Positions 1 through 9,266 are shown, numbered from the stretch's first letter. The stretch: 56,422 nt of DNA from Pirellulaceae bacterium (GCA_022448315.1 JAKVCA010000016.1:1-56422); one strand, 5' to 3'. Made by a program: numbers and translations. Notes: generated by a model from the letters alone, not told the origin.

Positions 1-75
1 GACGAGACTCAAGGTGACGAGACTCAAGGTGACGAGACTCAAGGTGACGAGACTCAAGGTGACGAGACTCAAGGT
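1..75 (+). repeat. Five perfect copies of a 15-bp coding tandem repeat
   Basis: The unit GACGAGACTCAAGGT is repeated five times without a mismatch from the first base (1-15, 16-30, 31-45, 46-60, 61-75), and a diverged sixth unit (GATGGTGAAACT...) follows. In the SecF frame it encodes Asp-Glu-Thr-Gln-Gly. Because the unit is a multiple of three, gain or loss of copies keeps the frame. The array continues or begins at the window edge, so the true copy number is unknown. Confidence 0.95.
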
Positions 76-984
76 GATGGTGAAACTGCCGAAACGCCTG
101 ATGATGCGGATGTCTCAGAGGAAAGTGCTGTTATTGAGGACGTGAGTGGTCCCGAACTGGTCAATGCTGAGACCGTGCTAAAGTTTACTTATCCCATTGA
201 TCAGGATGGGGTTCAGGAAGCGATCGCTGCAGTTGCGGATGACGAAAGTCTGAGCCTAAGCGCTGACGCAGTGGTCTTCGAAGACGTCTCGCCGGATGAT
301 TCCAAGGGGACACTTTGGCGAGTTGAGATCAAGAATACCAATGAAGGTGATGTCAAGCTGCTGATGGACGGCTTGGTCAATCGTTTCGCCGAGAAGACTT
401 ACTTCAGGAGCATTGCTGACGTCGGAGGTCAGATTGCGGCTGATGCCCAAGTGCAGGCGATCGCGGCGATTCTCGCGAGCCTGATCGGAATCGTGGTCTA
501 TCTTTGGTTCCGGTTCCAGCGGGTGATCTTCGGTTTTGCCGCCGTCGTCGCTCTGGTTCACGATGTGGCGATTGTGCTTGGCGTGATTGCACTAAGTTGC
601 TGGTTGAACCCGGTCTTAGGGACCGTTCTTTTAGTCGATAACTTCAAAATCAGCCTGCCGGTGATTGCCGCCTTTTTGACAATCATCGGTTACTCGTTGA
701 ACGACACGATCGTGGTGTTTGACCGGATTCGAGAGGTCAAGGGCAAGAACCCGAAATTGACCGAGGAGATGTTGGACACCAGCATTTCGCAAACACTCAG
801 TCGAACGTTACTCACCTCGATCACCACGTTAATCGTCGTTGGAATTTTGTATTTTCTGGGCGGCGAAGCGATTCACGCTTTTGCCTTCTCGCTCGTCATC
901 GGTGTCTTCGTGGGAACCTACAGTTCGATCTTCGTGGCATCTCCAGCACTTTATTGGTTGGCCAAGAGGACGGAAAAGGGTTAA
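1..984 (+). CDS. secF: Protein translocase SecF region (SecD-SecF type), 5' end outside window
   Basis: C-terminal part of the SecF half of the Sec translocon accessory complex, which uses the proton gradient to help pull secreted proteins across the inner membrane. The reading frame is open to the left edge, so the start and the first SecF membrane segment lie outside. Visible from the edge: an acidic Asp-Glu-Thr-Gln-Gly repeat, a periplasmic domain (roughly [17 protein letters not shown] to [11 protein letters not shown]), then five hydrophobic helices. SecF hallmarks are the [14 protein letters not shown] segment at nt 694-738 and the [12 protein letters not shown] motif at nt 910-945. Planctomycetes often have SecD and SecF as one polypeptide, so this may be the end of a fused SecDF; that cannot be decided here. 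A good hairpin terminator follows the stop. Identification as SecF is secure. Confidence 0.93.
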   Translation, partial: DETQGDETQGDETQGDETQGDETQGDGETAETPDDADVSEESAVIEDVSGPELVNAETVLKFTYPIDQDGVQEAIAAVADDESLSLSADAVVFEDVSPDDSKGTLWRVEIKNTNEGDVKLLMDGLVNRFAEKTYFRSIADVGGQIAADAQVQAIAAILASLIGIVVYLWFRFQRVIFGFAAVVALVHDVAIVLGVIALSCWLNPVLGTVLLVDNFKISLPVIAAFLTIIGYSLNDTIVVFDRIREVKGKNPKLTEEMLDTSISQTLSRTLLTSITTLIVVGILYFLGGEAIHAFAFSLVIGVFVGTYSSIFVASPALYWLAKRTEKG

Positions 985-1020
985 GGAGAAACCTACTGCA
1001 ACGGCAGTCGTATTAATCAG

Positions 1021-1052
1021 AAAGGCGTCACCAACAGGTGACGCCTTTTTTG
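1021..1052 (+). terminator. Rho-independent terminator after secF
   Basis: Perfect 11-bp stem AAGGCGTCACC / GGTGACGCCTT with a 4-nt loop (AACA), followed by a T-rich run. It lies 37 bp after the secF stop. Confidence 0.88.
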
Positions 1053-1145
1053 TTTCCCCTGACGCGTGTAATTCGCCGATGCGTCCTGACGTTTTCAGTT
1101 TGAGCAGATGGGTTTGGGGGGCTGCAGTATTACGGAGGACCCGAA

Positions 1146-1174
1146 TTGTATCCTGTTGAGTGGGCGACGATAAT
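1146..1174 (+). promoter_or_regulatory. Possible sigma-70-type promoter for the FG-GAP gene
   Basis: A -35-like TTGTAT (1146-1151) and a -10-like GATAAT (1169-1174) are separated by 17 bp and lie about 85 bp before the FG-GAP start, downstream of the secF terminator. The -10 matches 5 of 6 consensus positions, the -35 only 3 of 6. This is pattern matching only. Confidence 0.3.
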
Positions 1175-1258
1175 ATCCTCGGACGGTTGAAGCCATGGTT
1201 ATTTTCTCTCAATGCGGTTCAATCCAACAAACTTTTCCTAATGCAGTGAGTGGTTGCG

Positions 1259-2527
1259 ATGCAAATAAGACTTTACCCCGTTTTCATCATCGTTTTGATG
1301 GCCCTTCCGACAACTTCCGCTTCGGAAAGAGATCTCATCACTTGGGAAACAAAAAAACTGTCGTCCGATTTCTTCGGTGAGGGCGCGTACTTCGGTGATT
1401 TCAATAAAGACGGAGTGGTAGACGTCGTGTCTGGTCCATTTTGGTATGAGGGACCGGGATACTCCGAAAAGCATGAGTACCGACCAGCTAAGCAGTATGA
1501 ACCCGAGGGCTATTCTGACAATTTCCTGACGTTTGTACATGACTTCAATGATGACGATTGGGATGACATTCTTATCATTGGCTGGCCGGGTTATCGTGAG
1601 GGTCACGAACACGTTTGGTATGAGAACCCCCGAGGTCAAAACGACACGTGGAAACGGCATGGCGTCTTCAAAGAAGTTGACAATGAGTCACCCGCATTTG
1701 GTGACCTCGTCGGAGACGAGAATCCAGAGCTCATTTTTCATGTTGGAGGCCATCTTGGATGGGCTTCTCCTGATCCGAATGATGTCACCAAGCCCTGGAA
1801 GTTTCATCGAATCTCCGAAGATCTTAAACTGACACGTTATGCTCATGGGCTTGGTTTTGGTGACATTAACGGTGACGGGAGAAAGGACTTCATTCAGTCA
1901 AAAGGCTGGTGGGAACAACCTGAATCGATTGAAGGGGACCCGCTTTGGAAACACCACGATTGGCCTTTTGCTCTTGATGGTGCGCAGATGCTCGTCTTCG
2001 ACGTGGATGGGGATGGTGACAATGACATTGTGACCGCGATCGAAAGTCACGGGTATGGAATCGCCTGGTTGGAGCATGTGAAAGAAGAGTCGGGTGACAT
2101 TTCGTTCAAGATGCATCGCTTTGTAAACGAGACACCTCAGCAAAATCGGTATGGTGTTAAGTTTTCCCAGCCCCACGCGTTTGACATGGCCGACTTCAAT
2201 GGAGATGGCCTGATGGACTTTGTGGTCGGCAAGCGATTTTGGGCGCACGGTTCCAAAGGCGATCCGGAACCTAATGCCGCAGCCGTAACCTACTGGTTTG
2301 AACTCAAACGTGGCGTCGAAGGTCTGCCGGGTGGTATCGACTTTGTGCCCCACCTCATTCACGATGATTCAGGTGTCGGAACACAGGTGGCAGCAGGGGA
2401 TCTCAATGGGGATGGCATGCCTGATGTCATTTCTGGAAACAAAAAGGGGACACATATTCACCTGCAGGTTCGGAAAAAGGTGGATGAGAAGACATGGCAG
2501 GCTGCACAGCCCCGAGTGCTGAATTGA
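1259..2527 (+). CDS. Secreted FG-GAP/VCBS repeat protein
   Basis: Exported protein of about 422 residues made almost wholly of FG-GAP-type calcium-binding repeats, which usually fold into a beta-propeller. The N-terminus MQIRLYPVFIIVLMALPTTS is a signal peptide with likely cleavage after Ala-Ser-Ala. At least six repeat cores are visible, each an acidic loop followed by a hydrophobic strand: GDFNKDGVVDVVSG, HDFNDDDWDDILII, GDINGDGRKDFIQS, FDVDGDGDNDIVTA, ADFNGDGLMDFVVG and GDLNGDGMPDVISG. A degenerate one (GDLVGDENPELIFH) lies between the second and third. No catalytic motif is seen. An in-frame GTG at 1250 is an alternative start; ATG 1259 places the signal peptide directly at the N-terminus. 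Such proteins are abundant in planctomycete secretomes; ligand and partner are unknown. The gene stands alone between a terminator and a 371-bp gap. Confidence 0.85.
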   Translation: MQIRLYPVFIIVLMALPTTSASERDLITWETKKLSSDFFGEGAYFGDFNKDGVVDVVSGPFWYEGPGYSEKHEYRPAKQYEPEGYSDNFLTFVHDFNDDDWDDILIIGWPGYREGHEHVWYENPRGQNDTWKRHGVFKEVDNESPAFGDLVGDENPELIFHVGGHLGWASPDPNDVTKPWKFHRISEDLKLTRYAHGLGFGDINGDGRKDFIQSKGWWEQPESIEGDPLWKHHDWPFALDGAQMLVFDVDGDGDNDIVTAIESHGYGIAWLEHVKEESGDISFKMHRFVNETPQQNRYGVKFSQPHAFDMADFNGDGLMDFVVGKRFWAHGSKGDPEPNAAAVTYWFELKRGVEGLPGGIDFVPHLIHDDSGVGTQVAAGDLNGDGMPDVISGNKKGTHIHLQVRKKVDEKTWQAAQPRVLN

Positions 2528-2898
2528 TCATACGCAGATGCCGGGCAGGCAAGTCACGTGAAATCATGCGATCAGGCTGATGAAGACGGGTCTTCGTGGC
2601 CTCTTGTCAGAATTTGAGTGGCAGCGTGATATTCCAAGATGTGGGACGAGAGCGTTCTGGGTCGTTGGCATGGCGATAGGTGATGGGGCGGCCGCTTCAT
2701 GGTGCCCCCTGCCGACCTCGCGGGTAGGGCAAGTCGCCTTTACATAAAAATAGCTTGTGAGTACGATTCCACCGGAAACGGAATTCCTGGTTCCATTGAA
2801 AGGCAACGTGATTTCAAACGCGGTTATCGGTTTTGAGTTTCCTTGCTTCGAAAATCTTCCCTTTTATCTGAGACATCAAGTCTTTCGGCAGTGTTTTC
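2528..2898. other. Intergenic gap before thrS
   Basis: 371 bp between the FG-GAP gene and thrS. No credible gene, tRNA-like fold, T-box leader motif or strong hairpin was recognised. The reading frame of thrS is closed upstream by a TGA at 2869, which excludes an N-terminal extension of that protein into this gap. Confidence 0.6.
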
Positions 2899-4638
2899 AT
2901 GGATGTACTGAACGAACTTCGCCACTCGACTGCCCACGTTCTGGCCACCGCCTTGCAGCGGCTATATCCCGAAACCAAATTCGATATCGGGCCACCAACT
3001 GAGACGGGCTTCTTCTATGATGTTGATTGCCCGAATCCGATTTCTACGGATGACTTTGAGGCGATTGAAGCTGAAATGGCAAAAGTGATTTCGGAGGATC
3101 AGCCCTTTGAAAGACGCGTTGTCAGTCGTGATGAAGCCCGCAAATTTTTTGAGGAGCGTGGTCAGACTTTCAAGCTCGGGCGGCTCGATGATATTGCCGC
3201 GGAAGATACGATTACATTTTTCATCAACGGCGATTTCACCGATCTCTGCGCTGGTCCACACGTAGAGAGCACCGCACAAATTGGAGCGTTCAAGCTTCTC
3301 AGTGTATCGGGTAGCTATCATCGGGGTGATGAGAGTCAGCCTCAACTTCAGCGCATCCACGGCACGTCTTTCCCGACCCAGCAGGAACTCGACGCCTATC
3401 TCGCTGCTTTAGAGGAGGCTGCCCGCCGTGATCATCGGAAGTTAGGTGCAAAATTAAAACTTTTTCGACTCGACGCCTCGATCGGAAGCGGGCTGCCCCT
3501 GTTACTGCCACGAGGTGCCACAATCCGGGCGGAGCTTGAACGCATGCTTTCGAGCAAGCTTGAGGATTACGGGTACGAACCGCTTTATTCACCTCATATT
3601 GGGTCCATCGATCTATACAAGACATCGGGACACTACCCCTATTATGCCGATAGCATGTATCAGCCCATTCGAATTGAGGAGCGTGAATTTCTCCTCAAAC
3701 CGATGAACTGTCCCATGCACATTCAAGCTTACACTGCAGAGCCACGAAGCTATCGCGCTCTTCCTTTGCGGTATGCGGAGTTTGGCACCGTCTATCGAAT
3801 GGAGCAAAGCGGCGAACTTAATGGACTGGTCCGTGTTCGAGGGTTCACTCAAGACGATGGTCATGTGTTCTGCACCCCTGAGCAGTTAAAGGATGAATTC
3901 AAGAGCTGCTTGAGGTTGGTTCAGGAGGTGATGGCGATTTTTAATCTGGGTACGAAATGCCGAGTCTCTCTACGCGATCCCGAAGATCTTGGGAAGTACG
4001 TCGGTGAAGACAGCCTATGGACGCCTGCTGAGGCCTGTATTCGCGAAGTCGTCGATGAACTTGGTCTTGAGCACACGGTGGGGCTCGGTGAGGCCGCTTT
4101 TTACGGCCCAAAACTTGACTTCATGGCGCTCGATGCGCTTGGACGATCATGGCAGCTTGGTACGATCCAGGTTGATTTCAGCCTCCCAGAGCGTTTTGAA
4201 TTGGAGTTTACCGGTTCGGATAATCAGTCCAAACGTCCGGTCATGATTCACCGCGCGGTCTTCGGCAGTATCGAGAGATTTCTGGGGCTTTTGATCGAGC
4301 ATTACGCGGGTGATTTTCCGCTTTGGCTCGCGCCAGAGCAGGTTCGTATCATCCCGATTACAGACGCGCAAATCCCGGCAGCCGAGGAGCTTTTGAAGCA
4401 ATTCAAAGAACGTCGACTGCGGGCGAGCTTGGATGATGCCAGCGAAAAACTGGGCGCCAAAATCCGGCAAGCAGAACTCGAAAAAGTTCCTCTGGTGGCC
4501 GTTTTGGGGAAACGTGAAGTTGAGGCCGGTGAGGTCTCGGTACGCAGTCGTGCCAAGGGCAATGAGGGGGTGGTCACGACGGAAGCCTTTGTCGACCGTG
4601 TCCAAAGTGAAGTGACCCATCGAGGAGGGGTTGGCTAA
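2899..4638 (+). CDS. thrS: Threonyl-tRNA synthetase lacking the TGS domain
   Basis: Charges tRNA-Thr with threonine (class II aminoacyl-tRNA synthetase). At 579 residues it is about 60 shorter than the E. coli enzyme, because it begins directly with the editing domain. His9 and His13 (RHSTAHVLA), with Cys117 and His121 (DLCAGPHV), form the proofreading site that removes mischarged serine. The catalytic domain has the zinc-binding Cys in KPMNCPMHIQAY, motif 2 (RYAEFGTVYRMEQSGE) and motif 3 (PVMIHRAVFGSIERFLGLL). The anticodon-binding domain starts near PEQVRIIPIT. The TGA at 2869 closes the frame upstream, so the missing N1/TGS domain is not a start-site error. The TGS domain is dispensable for catalysis in the family. 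The gene is monocistronic here. Confidence 0.97.
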   Translation: MDVLNELRHSTAHVLATALQRLYPETKFDIGPPTETGFFYDVDCPNPISTDDFEAIEAEMAKVISEDQPFERRVVSRDEARKFFEERGQTFKLGRLDDIAAEDTITFFINGDFTDLCAGPHVESTAQIGAFKLLSVSGSYHRGDESQPQLQRIHGTSFPTQQELDAYLAALEEAARRDHRKLGAKLKLFRLDASIGSGLPLLLPRGATIRAELERMLSSKLEDYGYEPLYSPHIGSIDLYKTSGHYPYYADSMYQPIRIEEREFLLKPMNCPMHIQAYTAEPRSYRALPLRYAEFGTVYRMEQSGELNGLVRVRGFTQDDGHVFCTPEQLKDEFKSCLRLVQEVMAIFNLGTKCRVSLRDPEDLGKYVGEDSLWTPAEACIREVVDELGLEHTVGLGEAAFYGPKLDFMALDALGRSWQLGTIQVDFSLPERFELEFTGSDNQSKRPVMIHRAVFGSIERFLGLLIEHYAGDFPLWLAPEQVRIIPITDAQIPAAEELLKQFKERRLRASLDDASEKLGAKIRQAELEKVPLVAVLGKREVEAGEVSVRSRAKGNEGVVTTEAFVDRVQSEVTHRGGVG

Positions 4639-4866
4639 CCCCTTTGGCCGATTACTTGAGGCAGGGTGATCCCAAGATCATTCGGTAGGCAGCTTCACCA
4701 ACGTGGAAGATACTGCTTGCTGGTATTTGTTATAAAGCAAGTTCCGAGAAGAATGCTCTCGTAAACTGGCTCAATAGATCGGGCAATGTTTTCCCGTTAT
4801 GCTCCCGGGATTCTAAGCCTCTCCCGGACTGCGACATCAATCGCTTGAATGCGGAATCCGCCATCA

Positions 4867-5385
4867 TTAGTGATGGTAATCGTGCGCGTGATCGTTCGAG
4901 TGTCGAATCGTTGCGGTGAAAGTCTCGCCATTCACGGTGAACCAGACCTTGAGCAAGAACTGATTCGATGCCAGAAGTTGCTGGGGGAGTTTATCAAGAC
5001 TAAGGGTGAACCTCGACGATTGACCCTCTGTCTCTGTTGCCTGCGGTGTGGAGGAAAATGCCGTTTCAAACTTGCTCGCTCCCGATTGGAACTCCACGTT
5101 CAACTTTTCAGTAGCCAAAGGGCAGGGTTCATGTGTTTCCGCCTTCTGTATGTAGATTACCATTTGTCGTCGTTTTTCATTCAGGGCGAACTCCAGATCG
5201 ACTCCAGCCTTCCCTGCCACATGAATAAGATGGCCTCCATGTTGCCCGTGGTGATCGTTTGATGCGGTTTGGATAGTTTCGGCGTTTTGGCTGCAGCCGA
5301 TCGCGAGGATCAGAAGCAGGGAGAATGGTAAGAGTTTTGTTACAGCCAAGAACGTCTTAGAAATCACTGATAATCTCCCCATCAT
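4867..5385 (-). CDS. Histidine-rich lipoprotein, function unknown
   Basis: Predicted outer or periplasmic-face lipoprotein of 172 residues. The signal peptide ends in a lipobox (LILAIGC, Cys31). Just after the lipid anchor comes a His cluster (NDHHGQHGGHLIH), and the C-terminus is also His-rich (HSNDHAHDYHH). The middle part looks like a beta-sandwich of about 110 residues with no motif I recognise. Two His clusters suggest binding of a metal such as zinc, copper or nickel; this is inference. The chosen ATG (5385) has a second ATG right behind it (5382). The start lies 29 bp inside the end of the preceding prepilin-like gene on the same strand, so the two are probably co-transcribed and coupled. 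A longer reading frame extends further upstream but is only antisense-free overlap with the DUF1559 gene. Confidence 0.75.
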   Translation of the reverse strand: MMGRLSVISKTFLAVTKLLPFSLLLILAIGCSQNAETIQTASNDHHGQHGGHLIHVAGKAGVDLEFALNEKRRQMVIYIQKAETHEPCPLATEKLNVEFQSGASKFETAFSSTPQATETEGQSSRFTLSLDKLPQQLLASNQFLLKVWFTVNGETFTATIRHSNDHAHDYHH

Positions 5386-6346
5386 TTCGCTGCGCAAGAT
5401 TCTGAAATACCCCGTACCCGCCTTGGTCAAAATCAATGTGCTTTGAAATGAATTGAACCGACCCATCAGCGAACAGAAAATTAGCGCCACCCCAATGGTA
5501 ACTGCTAAAATTCGCAGAACCTCGACCATCGCAGTCAATATTCACACTGACCGGGACGTCATTGATCGGGTAGTGCGCTGTTGCAAGGACCATCTGATTA
5601 TCAGCAAATCCACAGCCCTTCCATGAATTGACACCGACCCATACGGCCGCGTAGTTCCGCATGCAGCGCTCTCCCGCTGCCAAGGTATTACTGGTGCCAT
5701 CCGGGATGTCCGACATGCTGATCGCCCATCCTCGACCAAAAAGACCATTTCCATTGAAGTCGTATTCACTCCAGTTCGACCTTTGGGACTTCCATCGGCT
5801 ACCAAAAGAGCCGACGTAATTTGACTTCGCAATCAAAACCCCTGTCGGATTTTGTCCGCCATGCCCACCGATATGTGGCAGTTGTACCGGCGGAAATGGA
5901 GCTCTTGACCCACCTGAAACGATGATCGAACGGTAAGGGTGTGCCAGTTTGCCTCCAGTATCGGAGGGGCATTGATACAAACCAATATTCGTTCGCAAAT
6001 AAGGGAACCTGTTTTCATCTGCAGTTATGAGGTCGAGGGGGAGTCTGGTACGACCTATCTGACCATACAACGCATCTTGTTCGAGAAAGGGAAGCAGCAG
6101 TGTGCCCCACCCCCAGCATTTTCCATCTCGTCCATTCGTCATGTCGGCCGCATAACCCGATGGAAACGTGGACTGGGCATCATGATAGATGTGCAACGCG
6201 ATGCCAATTTGCCTTAGGTTATTGCTGCATTGTGTCCGCCGGGCCGCCTCGCGGGCGGCCTGCACTGCTGGCACCAACAGGGCGACGAGCATCCCAATGA
6301 TCGCCAGTGTCACGAGCAACTCGACAAGAGTCATGCCCGACCGCAT
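5357..6346 (-). CDS. DUF1559 prepilin-like protein
   Basis: Type IV pilin/pseudopilin-like protein of the DUF1559 family, greatly expanded in planctomycetes. A short leader ends in Gly before the processing and methylation motif MTLVELLVTLAIIG. This is followed by VPAVQAAREAARRTQCSNNL, the family signature, and near the C-terminus by the H-X-G/DG signature (FLFADGSVQFISK). Prepilin peptidase would cut after Gly4. The start at 6346 gives the usual short leader (MRSG) and has a weak GAAG ribosome site; an in-frame ATG at 6427 would give an unusually long 31-residue leader. Roles proposed for the family are structural or secretion-related; none is proven. The end overlaps the start of the His-rich lipoprotein gene. 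Family assignment is sure, cellular role is not. Confidence 0.93.
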   Translation of the reverse strand: MRSGMTLVELLVTLAIIGMLVALLVPAVQAAREAARRTQCSNNLRQIGIALHIYHDAQSTFPSGYAADMTNGRDGKCWGWGTLLLPFLEQDALYGQIGRTRLPLDLITADENRFPYLRTNIGLYQCPSDTGGKLAHPYRSIIVSGGSRAPFPPVQLPHIGGHGGQNPTGVLIAKSNYVGSFGSRWKSQRSNWSEYDFNGNGLFGRGWAISMSDIPDGTSNTLAAGERCMRNYAAVWVGVNSWKGCGFADNQMVLATAHYPINDVPVSVNIDCDGRGSANFSSYHWGGANFLFADGSVQFISKHIDFDQGGYGVFQNLAQRNDGEIISDF

Positions 6347-7010
6347 TCGTATCTTCGAAATGCATGTGGCACGTCCGCAATCTAACGAGGTTTGCTTTGA
6401 CTTTACGTTGATAGAAGCTTTGCTCATGTTTTGCAGAACCCAACCGCTTTTGTTTCGGACCCATTCTCAACAGAACTGTTTGGGTCGAGGCTTGAACTGC
6501 CTTCCAGTCAAGACGGAAGTGAACAAATACATGACCTCAACCGACTCATTAAATGATGCTATTTGGGCTTAGAAGTTCGCGAAACCAACGAAATATCGAG
6601 TATGGCGCGAAGGCCCTGCCAGAAGGCTCAGACTACTGACCGGTAAGTAACGCTGCAAGCCAAGTCCATGGGAATTGCCGAAGAAAACCGATCTGAAAGC
6701 AGTCGGGTCCCTTCAATCGTTCTAAGTCGATCGCTGGTGATCTTAGGAAGACCGTGATTACTTTCTAAAAAAGCAGCTCCCATTTGCCATTATTTTTGAT
6801 GGGTTTTTGTCGAGACTCGGTGGCGTTACCGCGGAATGGAACTTACGCATGGATTGATCGGTAGATGAAGATTCAACCGCATCGGGCGGTGGTCAGAGTG
6901 ATCTCAATGCTTCGACTTGGAATGCAAACCTGACGTTCGCCATCAATTTTAATCAAGCCCTAAGGCTCCGGTCGTAACGACTGGAATTGCCGGTTTGAAG
7001 TGTAACAAGG
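6347..7010. other. Intergenic gap between DUF1559 gene and tRNA-Leu
   Basis: About 660 bp (580 bp if the DUF1559 gene starts at 6427). It should hold the promoter of the DUF1559-lipoprotein pair. No coding sequence with a credible start, no recognised RNA motif and no strong terminator was found. The further 290 bp between the tRNA and mnmG (7096-7385) also show nothing recognisable. Confidence 0.5.
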
Positions 7011-7095
7011 TAGCCGAGGCGGGACTCGAACCCGCACGTCCTGAACGGACACAGGATTTTAAATCCTGAGCGTCTGCCAATTCCGCCACTCGGCC
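7011..7095 (-). tRNA. tRNA-Leu (anticodon UAA)
   Basis: 85-nt class II tRNA. Read on the minus strand, GGCCGAG pairs with CTCGGCT as a 7-bp acceptor stem whose first pair is G-U. The D-arm holds GGCGGAATTGGCAGAC. The anticodon stem CAGGA/TCCTG encloses the loop TTTAAAA with anticodon TAA. There is a long variable arm (TGTCCGTTCAGGAC) and a T-arm GCGGGTTCGAGTCCCGC. The discriminator is A as expected for leucine, and the 3' CCA is not encoded. It decodes UUA and UUG. Confidence 0.95.
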
Positions 7096-7385
7096 ATCAC
7101 GAATTCTCACGAGCAGAACGACGACGATCTTAGCGAATTCGCCCCTCTAAATGAAGCGGCATTCAATGACAAACTTCCCAGAACTCCGTTTCGGATTTTG
7201 GAATCGTCTAGACCGGCCAAACGATTTATCAGGCCACGCGAGCACCCTTGTGAAGTCATGGTCAACGTCGCTGTGGCCACTTCGTTCAGCTTGATGAATC
7301 TCCCAACTGAGAGTCGAGCAGTCAGCGCTGATTATGGGTCGGATTGATTGCAGGGTATGTTAAATAAAGCAAGAGGCTTCTGTTC

Positions 7386-9251
7386 TTAACTTGTCGCCTT
7401 CGTCTTTTGAGAATTCACGTCTGGAGTCGGTGTGCCTCTTTGAAGATGTGCCATCACAAGGGCGATATCTGCTGGAGTGATCCCGCTGACGCGAGAAGCT
7501 TGATCCAGTGTGTCAGGCTGGACTCGGGAAAGCTTTTCCCGAGCTTCCGTTCGTAACTGCTGGATCGCGGTGAAATCGAAAGTGGCGGGTATCTTCTTGT
7601 CTGCGAGACGTTTTTGCCTCTCAATTTGGGTGGCTTGCCGTGAGATATACCCGGAGTATTTGGTGTCGTACTCAACCTGTTGCGACACTTCATGCGGGAT
7701 GGTTTCAAGTTCTGGAAAATGACTGCAGGCTTGTGCCCACGTGAAATCAGGGCGGCGAAGGAGTTTCTCCAGAGGATCCATCTCCACACGGTTTTTCCGG
7801 ACGAACTCCTTGGCCTTCTCGATCGCGATGAGTTTGGACTGAAGTCTTTCCCATCTCTCTGCTGGGATAAGTCCCAGCTCTTGCGCTTTCGGGGTCAGGC
7901 GGCGATCTGCATTGTCCTGTCGCAATTGCAGTCGATACTCCGCTCGACTGGTAAACATGCGATACGGTTCGTCCACACTGTTGGTGACAAGGTCGTCAAT
8001 CAAGACTCCGATATAGGCTTCATCTCGCCGCAGAATCATGGGCGGTCTGTTTTGCAGCGATAGCGAAGCGTTGACGCCGGCGATCAGACCTTGCGCACCC
8101 GCCTCCTCGTAGCCGGTCGTACCATTGATTTGACCGGCGAGAAAGAGGCCCTGAATAGTCTTGGTTTCCAATGAGGGTCTTAGTTGATGCGGCGGGCAGT
8201 AGTCATACTCCACGGCATACCCGTATCTCATGATTTCTGCATTCTCAAGACCTGGAATGAGTTTGAAGAACGAGTCTTGGACATCTCGCGGTAAGCTTGT
8301 CGAAATCCCATTCACATAAATCTCAAGGGTTCGCCTACCTTCCGGTTCCAAAAACAACTGGTGCTGATTTTTTTCTGAGAATCGGACAACTTTATCTTCG
8401 ATGGAGGGACAGTAGCGAGGGCCATTGGATTGAATCGCACCGCTGTACATTGGGGCTCGATGGAGATTGTCTCGAATGAGCTGGTGAACGGCCTCGTTGG
8501 TGTAGGTGATGTAGCAAGGAATCTGATCAACTTTGAAGTCGTCTGACAGAAACGAGAACGGGGCAGGGGGGGCATCACCCGGTTGCTCTTCGGTTTTGCT
8601 GAAGTCAATCGTTCGAGCATTGAGTCGAGGGGGGGTACCCGTTTTAAAGCGTTCAAGTTCAAACCCAAGTTGAGAGAGGCAATGGCTGATCCCTCGTGTT
8701 GTGCCTTCACCCGCGCGACCGCCTTTGATCTTGCTTTCCCCAGTGTGCATGATTGCTTGCAGGAAGGTCCCTGTGGTCAGAATCACGGTCGGTGCGCGAT
8801 AGGTGGCTCCACCTTTTACGGCGACGCCCGTCACGCGACGATCTGGCCCCGAACCTTCCGTAAGAATCTCTTCGACGACTTCCTGTCGTAACGCGAGTCG
8901 CTCTTGCTGTTCCAGAAGGTACTTGATTTCAGCCTGATACGCCTTTTTGTCGGCTTGCGCTCTCGGGCTGTGCATCGCGGGGCCTTTCCGGCAATTCAGC
9001 ATTCGAAACTGAATGCCGGTTTGGTCGATTGCGACTCCCATTAATCCACCCAGCGCATCGATTTCCCTCACGAGGTGCCCTTTTGCTACTCCTCCGATGG
9101 CCGGGTTGCAACTCATTTGACCGACGGTGTCGAGGTTTGTGGTCAAGAGGGCAACTTCGGCACCCATCCTTGCGGCTGCTGACGCGGCTTCCGTTCCGGC
9201 GTGTCCCGCCCCAACAACGATGACATCAAATTCATAGAGCGTGGGTTGCAT
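7386..9251 (-). CDS. mnmG: tRNA uridine-34 carboxymethylaminomethyl enzyme MnmG (GidA)
   Basis: FAD-dependent subunit of the MnmE-MnmG complex, which modifies the wobble uridine (U34) of several tRNAs to cmnm5U and so keeps reading of A/G-ending codons accurate. Length of 621 residues is normal. The N-terminal dinucleotide-binding motif DVIVVGAGHAGTEAA is followed by the family signatures GQMSCNPAIGGVAKGHLVRE and FKTGTPPRL. The stretch GYEEAGAQGLIAGVNA is also characteristic, and the C-terminal helical domain ends with the SRVSGITPADIALVMAHL region. ATG 9251 is preceded by a weak GGA site. Its partner mnmE is not in the window. It lies downstream of xylA, from which it is separated by a probable hairpin terminator. 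Confidence 0.98.
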   Translation of the reverse strand: MQPTLYEFDVIVVGAGHAGTEAASAAARMGAEVALLTTNLDTVGQMSCNPAIGGVAKGHLVREIDALGGLMGVAIDQTGIQFRMLNCRKGPAMHSPRAQADKKAYQAEIKYLLEQQERLALRQEVVEEILTEGSGPDRRVTGVAVKGGATYRAPTVILTTGTFLQAIMHTGESKIKGGRAGEGTTRGISHCLSQLGFELERFKTGTPPRLNARTIDFSKTEEQPGDAPPAPFSFLSDDFKVDQIPCYITYTNEAVHQLIRDNLHRAPMYSGAIQSNGPRYCPSIEDKVVRFSEKNQHQLFLEPEGRRTLEIYVNGISTSLPRDVQDSFFKLIPGLENAEIMRYGYAVEYDYCPPHQLRPSLETKTIQGLFLAGQINGTTGYEEAGAQGLIAGVNASLSLQNRPPMILRRDEAYIGVLIDDLVTNSVDEPYRMFTSRAEYRLQLRQDNADRRLTPKAQELGLIPAERWERLQSKLIAIEKAKEFVRKNRVEMDPLEKLLRRPDFTWAQACSHFPELETIPHEVSQQVEYDTKYSGYISRQATQIERQKRLADKKIPATFDFTAIQQLRTEAREKLSRVQPDTLDQASRVSGITPADIALVMAHLQRGTPTPDVNSQKTKATS

Positions 9252-9266
9252 GAGTGAATTCCAACA

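Noticed and set aside
1-75. Direct repeats considered as a CRISPR array
   Set aside because: The 15-bp units are directly adjacent without spacers and are read through as codons of SecF.
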